A stretch of 10,712 nucleotides of DNA from Triparma columacea. Taxonomy: Eukaryota > Sar > Bolidophyceae > Parmales > Triparmaceae. The stretch spans positions 1 through 10,712 of the forward strand of contig BRYA01000383.1 in the NCBI GenBank assembly GCA_030267965.1, in the 5' to 3' direction. The first letter of the stretch is position 1. Each line of letters starts with the position of its first letter. The notes under the pieces were generated by a model. That model saw nothing but the letters and a program-made list of their open reading frames with translations, was not told where the DNA came from and ran no database searches. Positions 7,501-10,712 of this stretch are shown here, piece after piece. Made by a program: the position numbers and the translations under genes.

Positions 7501-8680
7501 AGTGCATGCTTCTAGTTCCGTGGACGTCATTCTTGATAGTCCTTGGTAAGTTCCCATTATTTTTGAAGTGCTCCTCTGAAGACTCAAATGTGTCAAGCAG
7601 AAATTCCTCTGCCAATACAGCCTTCGCTGACTTGTCCACAGTGACCCCAAAGGCTGCCCACACCTTGTCCCCCGCTCTCCACAGGAACTTGTCCACCCCC
7701 TCCTTCAATGTCCCCTTGACTCTCTTTCCCATTGTATGAAGTTCCTTCTCCAGCCCTGCAACACTTTCCAGCATCCTGTCCTCTTCCTCAGTAAGAGTTG
7801 GTACATTGGGCATGACCTCCTCCACAAAGTGCATCTTCTTCCTCTCATCAATGACTGCAGGCTGTCTGAACTTCTTCATGACTTCATCTAGAATTCCCTT
7901 CAATGAGACAAAGACATCCTTGTGAGCTCCTTTCTTGACACTGCTGATGCTGCTTTTTATCCTTCCAATGCCAGATTTAAAGTTTTTGACTGTGCGAACA
8001 TCAACTTCTGATTTTGTCTCTGTTGCTCTCTCCTCTGCCTTAAGAGTTCCCACCATGGTGACTGCAGTTTGTCTGAACTCAAAGTCAGTGAAGCTGAGCT
8101 CCCCCTTAATGACACCTCGTAGGACAGTCTTGGTCTTTATTGACGCTAGCATTTCGAGAAGCATCGCAGTTGCCTCATCAGAAAGGTCATCCTCATCAAG
8201 GGGTGCCAACTCTATAATGGTCGTCGATTTGTCAGGAGAGACAATTTTGACATCGAGGAGAAATTCGACAAACTTATTTCCGCTGCCATAGTACTGCCAG
8301 TAGACAAGTCTATAAATGACTCCTTCCTCTTCGCCATACTCCTGGAGGGCCTTCCTTCGGAACTTGCCCTGCGTACAATCAGTGAGGAGATAGTCAATGA
8401 TCTTGTCGCGCTCGTCGTGGAAAACACCAGCGAGCTCGATAACCTTCACATCGATGCCGGTAGAGTTGTCTATGAGGCCCTCAATGGCTCCTCGGTCATC
8501 CAGAAGCTTGACAAGTTTGACTTGTTCGAGACCAAGAGCTGCATAATCGATATCTACGGGGCCATGTATTGCGGAGGGGGTATGATTGGGGCCTGAGGGG
8601 TGCTCGGAGGCGAGGTTGGTCTTGCCAGCATCATTCGCGACTCCCGCTTGCTCGTCCTCCTGCTTGGGGCTAACTTCCAT
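1529..8680 (-). CDS. Giant START-like array fused to tandem XKR-like membrane modules
   Basis: Single open frame of about 2,383 residues from the ATG at 8680 to TGA at 1529-1531; numbering here starts at that Met. Residues 1-40 are acidic and probably disordered; 43-213 is an unassigned alpha/beta region. START-like (lipid-binding) segments lie at about 350-503, 570-749, 779-983 and, incomplete, 1018-1113. The clearest, 570-749, has NREFVQRLIWK and a VDAGGHVPAKLVE C-terminal helix signature. Two copies of a membrane module follow (1149-1742 and 1765-2355), each with a helical front part, about nine hydrophobic segments and an RRxS-rich tail. DLVTDVYVTY and EAIPGVIIQL resemble XK-related scramblase motifs. 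I infer a membrane protein acting on lipids; no enzymatic motif is seen. The start is preferred because A at -3 and G at +4 are favourable and the codons upstream (CGA, CGG, ATA, GTA) look unlike the gene. The frame stays open upstream to an ATG at 8929, which is the alternative. Domain names are by eye. Confidence 0.85.
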   Translation of the reverse strand: MEVSPKQEDEQAGVANDAGKTNLASEHPSGPNHTPSAIHGPVDIDYAALGLEQVKLVKLLDDRGAIEGLIDNSTGIDVKVIELAGVFHDERDKIIDYLLTDCTQGKFRRKALQEYGEEEGVIYRLVYWQYYGSGNKFVEFLLDVKIVSPDKSTTIIELAPLDEDDLSDEATAMLLEMLASIKTKTVLRGVIKGELSFTDFEFRQTAVTMVGTLKAEERATETKSEVDVRTVKNFKSGIGRIKSSISSVKKGAHKDVFVSLKGILDEVMKKFRQPAVIDERKKMHFVEEVMPNVPTLTEEEDRMLESVAGLEKELHTMGKRVKGTLKEGVDKFLWRAGDKVWAAFGVTVDKSAKAVLAEEFLLDTFESSEEHFKNNGNLPRTIKNDVHGTRSMHYHLGVKVPAATNRLFEMWVVWKEVKLENGRTSYMSAFVPLTEYPGGGFKDLSKEGFVLAESTGVYFFNEISPNVCRVTRIQTVDLHFSGLQKTLMDKAIDYLASSQLVEANRLQEKFRRNGKEVDAEVRGALVERMREGIELEEDQKKVFGELEELFGAEDEEGWGPLESPYEGVKMEIKYKQQEKGQRSIALGKASGVADCTAEEAAAWFFEYCSRERTTKGLATGELARLEIREGTERTNEKKFATVKKFPFPITNREFVQRLIWKRHNTDCVTVAVWSIDKKVDYGGIGKLVRGTTKAIFTITNTKKINGFQQCKIELLQHVDAGGHVPAKLVEKQTPKVLRVLKNAIQSFEKDEEFDKAALASLANIIKNEHQDYTKEEEAVMRDGKEFYTKCNAGKKFKNVKTRDQWVKLKTGHLDGEGLVVGVCETVVDASLAECVAYEFIKDSRQRQAKLGKKYKAIETKKLNGHSQLYLNRRSLGVRGLSDREWRSFICWKKEEGDKVCWTVYKDTNLLDEEFPLSSQTVLATVRTTWMFEALTTIGGVPQTKVTFASKVDIKGSVPSFVMNRLSTGYASNMIELRKKFDKSKEIDAFKRQQIIAKLGEIAIEGAPGIGSHFDEIQGAQEMSSALSGHTLIKAEKEMGWGKTSISVRASHKEVAAFFWGLESRVESQLVIHRNNKTLVITVEKEGHLTAAKFCKVDQNKTEVVLVIRQESLGKAASKKSVIKHLGVATDVAYYFDNLLKSNEAGEKDGRRFGEQLMERMKRRNAGDSMVEVLREFIAANRALREITEQHAFMRTMLYAVVMNKFKRRATNEGEDNSEEEARGWEIGSAMTAVMLTTLTAKHAVDEWAHQFTEVQEVMNEQEWLRPMLEEIVMKLFMNSKLGLKARVTVGAATSMVDLVTDVYVTYMFWSDKKYGYFKASLTSLVASIGLQMLMVWVQNRKLGMKRVVWELIPILFGYKPAVDAYRVATGKKQEVGAAIAPLLEMSLMKAVEMFAEAIPGVIIQLMAIATSDKEVGTSAWLSVAVSAITTGFASATVSYDWDTDPAKREYAPDFYGYIPAKASKRSVVFVSMMLLTAGMLLIRCTTIVLLGLIGSNWAVLYIGADLGLFLLVKILRGDFWYFLPLGGNTEIVISILFRVMGKIIVDFTSIVQFRHPNEIGGVYWLFGLLLTMGSLPVSIYIYLFSPYVDDTPIAIALFIVKYIIPITTMCFAVFFLNIESKYWHTFWSTQRGKDMSMAYFLEGESDEMKFVVFTNSRHHWVSIEGEIKKWVELNWANWEDEKPEWFTDGIKAMVPVELIPSEGDARRRESVRRASVDAEAEGGLAGALRTSIRRASVGMDNGGTLVSSHAVNDTTQDYAGLDPNKIGKLLGEQLLVALSFRKKGMPKEETVRVFIGSNYVLRQAVEKYAFITPMLGAVVKNKLCKLRKVEGKAIELGENDGREIGESLARSLAINTQPVAAVDAFILNFPALQELDEEYEWFRPMLEAISYKLLEEVPWGLKARVTVGAITSMTDLVTDVYVTYIFWSDEKYGYFKASLASLAVSIGIQMFTVWGQNRKLGMMKVLREWFPILIGFKPAVDAYRVSKGEKQEAGQAFDALTELTLMKVAEMFAEAIPGVIIQLMAIATSDGDVGDAAWVSLIVSALTTGFASATISYDWDTDPVKREQVPDFYGYVPANPTKRSIIFIAMMFFSACMLVIRCMTIVVIGLLSGRWVSLYVSADMLLYLLVKILRGDFWYWVPLGGNAEIMSSIVCRLLVKVVTDFTSVVHFRHPNEVGGMYWMFGFVLTMVSLPVAIIIAERGDVAGEGLKLAWKVVGIFIPCTVVLFAVFFYNIEKKYWGTFYSLQRGKDLSARSFKEGIDDRTKAAYIILSKHHWKSIEEEVRAWVEANWARWEEEKPDWFTDAIKASVPVEFIPGAGDARRRESVRRASVDAEAEGGLAGVFRASVRRASVGGADGGDIIGVGGGKAKVSSVVPIEDDGE
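1616..3388 (-). repeat. Membrane module copy B of the giant gene
   Basis: Second copy (residues about 1765-2355), nearest the telomere, followed by a 28-residue glycine-rich and acidic C-terminal tail. All landmarks of copy A are present in the same order, including the in-membrane acidic residues of DLVTDV and EAIPG, so neither copy looks decayed. It differs mainly in the loop before the last hydrophobic segment and in the helical front part. Both copies lie in the same uninterrupted reading frame, so the duplication was precise to the codon. Confidence 0.9.
1651..1696. repeat. 46-bp perfect direct repeat, copy in module B tail
   Basis: This stretch is identical base for base to 3502-3547, 1,851 bp (617 codons) away. 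It encodes the serine/arginine tail of the module. The surrounding module DNA is clearly more diverged, so the identity stands out and extends to synonymous positions. Confidence 0.9.
3455..5236 (-). repeat. Membrane module copy A of the giant gene
   Basis: First copy in translation order of the duplicated C-terminal module (residues about 1149-1742). Hydrophobic segments fall near 1287-1309, 1316-1337, 1386-1410, 1419-1439, 1465-1494, 1497-1515, 1530-1547, 1560-1584 and 1592-1616. Hydrophilic landmarks shared with copy B are SYDWDTDP, PDFYGY, KILRGDFWY, FRHPNE followed by I or V and GG, and RGKD. In the best-conserved stretch (from GLKARVTVG to QNRKLGM, 63 residues) 52 positions match copy B. 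The spacing between equivalent residues in the copies is 617-618 codons. Confidence 0.9.
3502..3547. repeat. 46-bp perfect direct repeat, copy in module A tail
   Basis: Partner of 1651-1696. The match ends at 3548 with a C in place of A and at 3501 with a G in place of A. Both copies encode the segment between the first and second RRxS clusters in identical codons. Confidence 0.9.
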
Positions 8681-8681
8681 G

Positions 8682-8935
8682 CTGAAGGGTAGTTTGGGGA
8701 TAAGTGAGATGTTTTTTGAAACGGTATCGGTCGCGGCGAGATGATGAGGGGCAACAAGAGTTTTCGCTAAATAATATACGGCAATTGACTCCAGTGCAGT
8801 CAACCAACCCCACAGTCCTTGTCGAGGCACCCGGGTGGATTTAAGCTGAGCTTGTATTTTTACTACATTGCGGTCGTTTCTTCCTCTATTTACGTCTCGC
8901 ACCCCCCGAGCTTGGGTTTCTATGCACATTCTTAC
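8682..8935 (-). other. Candidate 5'-UTR intron of the giant gene (or N-terminal extension)
   Basis: On the minus strand, GAAG followed by GTAAGA at 8935 is a textbook splice donor. At the other end a pyrimidine-rich run ends in CCCTTCAG at 8682, one base before the preferred ATG at 8680. Removal would take out 254 bp and leave the ATG near the start of the second exon, with no ATG in the visible 60 bases of the first. Against this, the interval is open in the frame of the giant gene for about 84 codons from the ATG at 8929, which could instead be a real N-terminus. No strong CTAAC-type branch site is present, only weak CTCAC-like candidates. Confidence 0.45.
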
Positions 8936-8989
8936 CTTCAACGAAGCTTTTACAGGGGCTAATTCTTGGGGTTTACTTTGGCTGAGGAC

Positions 8990-9020
8990 GGGAGGGGGAA
9001 AGGGGGGGAGGTGGTGAGGG
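8990..9020 (+). other. Potential G-quadruplex tract
   Basis: Runs of 3, 5, 7 and 3 guanines are separated by 1, 3 and 9 bases. The 7-G run can supply two G-triplets, so four tracts with short loops exist. It lies on the strand used as template by the giant gene, about 55 bp upstream of the candidate donor site. It fits the usual G3 loop-1-to-7 pattern, but folding is not shown. Confidence 0.5.
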
Positions 9021-9049
9021 ATAAAAGGGTGATATATTCGTCAAAAGAC

Positions 9050-9066
9050 CTCCGAAATTTCCGGAG
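9050..9066. promoter_or_regulatory. Imperfect palindrome with GAAATTTC core
   Basis: CTCCGAAATTTCCGGAG has a perfect 8-bp palindromic core (GAAATTTC, 9054-9061) and CTCCG/CGGAG outer arms offset by one base. Related copies, TCCGAAATTT at 9139-9148, TCTGAAATTT at 9168-9177 and GGCCAAATTT at 9186-9195, follow on the same strand. Repetition upstream of a gene suggests a protein-binding site, but no known factor is recognised. Confidence 0.3.
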
Positions 9067-9277
9067 TAGGACAATGTTAGCCCGGGAGTGTAGCTAAAAT
9101 CCCCGTTGGGAATCGTATGAAGATGAATAATCCCTCGATCCGAAATTTACTGGTTTCGGGGGACTCTTCTGAAATTTCTATATACGGCCAAATTTGTGTT
9201 TCTTATGCATTAAACGCGCCAATTAATCGACAATAGTCACTCCTCGTACGTCCTCACCTCTACTATTTCGCTTTTCT

Positions 9278-9299
9278 TGGTTCTTTTCTGGTTCTTTTC
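9278..9299. repeat. Two perfect tandem copies of an 11-bp unit
   Basis: TGGTTCTTTTC is repeated exactly at 9278-9288 and 9289-9299, inside a pyrimidine-rich stretch. It could be a small slippage duplication or a pyrimidine-tract promoter element for rightward transcription. No function can be assigned. Confidence 0.7.
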
Positions 9300-9337
9300 C
9301 CAAAAAAATGTGCAAGTTGGGAGTTGGGTTGGTCTGA

Positions 9338-9354
9338 GGTAAATTTAATTTACC
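9338..9354. promoter_or_regulatory. Perfect 17-bp inverted repeat
   Basis: GGTAAATTTAATTTACC consists of two perfect 8-bp arms around a single central T. The arms are AT-rich and the loop is too short for a hairpin terminator, so a dimeric protein-binding site is the more natural reading. It lies about 310 bp beyond the end of the WD40 gene and about 400 bp upstream of the giant gene. Confidence 0.35.
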
Positions 9355-9400
9355 GGTGTCCTTCCTCATTCAACTTCGATCACCATAGCGCTTAAATGCC

Positions 9401-9597
9401 ATGACAACCGTCAAGGATCGCTTCTTCCCAAGGAAGGGGGAGGAGTGAACATGAACGGGAACGGACAGGGCGACCGAAGGAACACACTGTAAGATGAGCG
9501 ACTTTCTGCCCACTTCCGACAGTGGGGTGTCAAGGCCTTCTGCGTGGAGGGGCTTGACAGGCTGGCAGCAAGGATGAGGTTCCGAACACTCTTCTGA
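9401..9597 (+). other. Possible small rightward gene or gene remnant, frame unresolved
   Basis: Two fragments on the + strand look protein-like but are in different frames. ATG at 9401 reads MTTVKDRFFPRKGEE and stops at 9446-9448. A second frame, open from 9493 to a TGA at 9595-9597, encodes about 34 residues with an amphipathic character (including LSAHFRQWGVKAF) and is preceded in frame by a TAA at 9490. That TAA sits in GTAAGA, itself a good splice-donor sequence. I could not join the fragments with a phase-consistent intron. They may be a remnant, a spliced small gene or chance. No family is recognised. Confidence 0.2.
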
Positions 9598-9665
9598 ATT
9601 TTGAAGAACAAAATAATGTACACCTTACATGTCTCCCCTCCCTCCTTTTCTTGGCACATACATCC

Positions 9666-10634
9666 TCACATCCACTGGCCTATCCTCCATTTCTGTACGT
9701 ATCCATTGGTGAGTCCTGCATATAGAAACCCGCAAGGCGGCTCTTTGTCAACATCCTCCAACGACCCCCCCATGGTGACATCCTGGCTCGCTTGTGTGAC
9801 CTCCTCGTCCTCGTGTGCCTCGTCTATAAAGATGTCCTTGACCCTGCTACCGCAGTGGAGCGTCCTCTGGATGGCGTACGTGGTAAGGCACCAGATCCTG
9901 ATGTCCCCGTCGTCGGAGGATGTGTAAAGGTGGCTCCAGCTCTGCCTAATACTAGTGATGGCAGCTTTATGCTGGTCGAACACTCCTACACACTCAAAGT
10001 CGTATCCCTCGGAGTAAAGCTGAAAGATAGCGATCGTCCCGTCCATCGATCCGGAGAACAGTTTTAGCATAGCGTGGTTCTTCCCTCCGACTAGCAGACT
10101 CGTGATGGCCTTGTCCCCATGCCTGAGCTGCGTCTGGAGGCAGAACCTCTTCGGCCCAGTCTCCAAGCTGCACTCGTGCCTGTCCGGCCTCTCGCATGTC
10201 TTCTCAAAGGGGTACACGTAAATAATTCCGTTGCTGCTCCCCACGAAAAGGTGCCTTTCCGACAGGGCCATCTTCCTCATGGTCCCGCATGTCTTGTTGG
10301 GGGGTTGGATCTTCCCCATCCTCTTCCTACTCACGGCGTCCCAGACGTAAATGCACCTGTCGTCGCTCGCGGTGTACAGGAGGCAGACGTGGTTGACCAC
10401 CCCGTGCATGCTGCACGTGCCCGGGGTGGGCGCGCTGCAGCAGATGTCGTTGATCCAACCGGAGTGCTCCCACATTGCCCCGCTGAACTTTATATTCTTT
10501 ATATTGTGCGCCAGGACCCACTCCCTGACCGCACCGTTGCTCGCGGCCGAGTAGAGCGACTGGTTAGCCTTGCATACCATCGGTATGAGCGCAGTGTCCC
10601 TGATTGGAGTGTGCAGCAAGTTGTATGTCTCCAT
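9666..10634 (-). CDS. WD40-repeat beta-propeller protein, probably 5'-incomplete
   Basis: 322 residues from ATG at 10634 to TGA at 9666-9668. Six WD40-type blades can be placed at about 15-41, 55-101, 117-145, 169-210, 220-250 and 300-320. The clearest strands are LLYTASDDRCIYVWD, LFSGSMDGTIAIF, LYTSSDDGDIRIWCL and LYAGLTNGYVQKW. An acidic insert (about 271-299) interrupts the last blade. WD40 propellers are protein-binding scaffolds, usually with seven blades; no partner domain or catalytic residue is visible, so the role is unknown. Sequence just upstream looks like a 3' splice site and an in-frame TGA lies 12 bases before the ATG, so this may be the last exon of a longer gene whose missing blade or N-terminal domain lies off the right edge. 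Codons are rich in third-position G and C, unlike the giant gene. The gene reads leftward, about 730 bp from the giant gene's 5' end. Confidence 0.85.
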   Translation of the reverse strand: METYNLLHTPIRDTALIPMVCKANQSLYSAASNGAVREWVLAHNIKNIKFSGAMWEHSGWINDICCSAPTPGTCSMHGVVNHVCLLYTASDDRCIYVWDAVSRKRMGKIQPPNKTCGTMRKMALSERHLFVGSSNGIIYVYPFEKTCERPDRHECSLETGPKRFCLQTQLRHGDKAITSLLVGGKNHAMLKLFSGSMDGTIAIFQLYSEGYDFECVGVFDQHKAAITSIRQSWSHLYTSSDDGDIRIWCLTTYAIQRTLHCGSRVKDIFIDEAHEDEEVTQASQDVTMGGSLEDVDKEPPCGFLYAGLTNGYVQKWRIGQWM

Positions 10635-10640
10635 CCCCGT

Positions 10641-10689
10641 CTGTCAGAGTGGCGGGAGACGGACAGAATCGCAAAGATCGGTGCGTTAG
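10641..10689 (-). other. Candidate 3' splice site upstream of the WD40 reading frame
   Basis: On the minus strand, a CTAAC branch-site-like pentamer (10685-10689) is followed by a pyrimidine-rich stretch and CTGACAG ending at 10641. The branch A to AG distance is about 45 bases. The bases after the AG (ACG GGG) are in frame with the ATG at 10634, so a coding exon could join here. It would bypass the in-frame TGA at 10644-10646. Confidence 0.45.
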
Positions 10690-10712
10690 TTCGTTGGAAC
10701 CTACCCCCTTGC

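Larger units (their letters stand above)
8936..9400. other. Spacer upstream of the giant gene, probable promoter region
   Basis: No protein gene is supported here. For the minus-strand gene, a TATA-like AATATATC lies at about 9031-9038, roughly 100 bp before the candidate donor site, but nothing shows that it is used. The interval contains a G-rich tract next to the gene (8990-9020), four AAATTT-centred motifs (9054-9195), a pyrimidine-rich stretch on the + strand (about 9241-9300) and a perfect dyad (9338-9354). Base composition is balanced, unlike the subtelomeric repeats on the other side of the gene. Confidence 0.4.

Noticed and set aside
8939..8941. TTG as start of the giant open frame
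   Set aside because: Eukaryotic nuclear genes rarely begin at TTG, and this one lies in the candidate splice-donor region. ATG at 8680 (preferred) or 8929 is more credible.
9361..9600. Possible tRNA, snoRNA or snRNA in the spacer
   Set aside because: I looked for tRNA arms, C/D boxes and snRNA-like segments and found only isolated partial matches with no consistent fold.

Overview
The window is the left end of a eukaryotic nuclear chromosome. It opens with a perfect telomeric array (CCCTAA on the + strand, so TTAGGG on the other strand) and continues through about 1.4 kb of subtelomeric repeats into two leftward (minus-strand) protein genes. TTAGGG-type telomeres, a 7 kb reading frame with no visible internal intron, START-like lipid-binding domains and compact spacing would suit a small-genome stramenopile alga (for example a parmalean/bolidophyte or pelagophyte). 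That placement is inference, not something the sequence proves.

Layout. 1-69: telomere. 70-1179: degenerate tandem repeat of about 120 bp. 1180-1432: a second, shorter tandem repeat that changes period from 69 to about 51 bp. From 1 to 1500 the + strand has only four guanines (728, 928, 1404, 1412), an extreme strand asymmetry continuous with the telomeric C-strand. 1529-8680 (minus): one giant gene, about 2,383 residues from the preferred start, or up to about 2,466 if an upstream in-frame ATG is used. 8681-8935: probable 5'-UTR intron or N-terminal extension. 8936-9665: spacer with a G-rich tract, repeated GAAATTT dyads, an 11-bp tandem repeat, a perfect 17-bp inverted repeat and weak hints of a small + strand gene. 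9666-10634 (minus): a WD40-repeat protein, probably the last exon of a gene that begins beyond the right edge.

The giant protein is the main point of interest. Its N-terminal half holds three to four START-like segments in series. Its C-terminal half is a direct duplication (about 617 residues apart) of a module made of paired helical motifs, about nine hydrophobic segments with XK-related (XKR)-like signatures, and a serine/arginine tail with RRxS sites. A soluble lipid-binding array fused to tandem scramblase-like membrane modules suggests a one-chain machine for moving lipid to and across a membrane. This is a hypothesis from motifs only. The gene points at the telomere, so read-through would produce a cytosine-poor, G-rich RNA ending in telomeric repeats.
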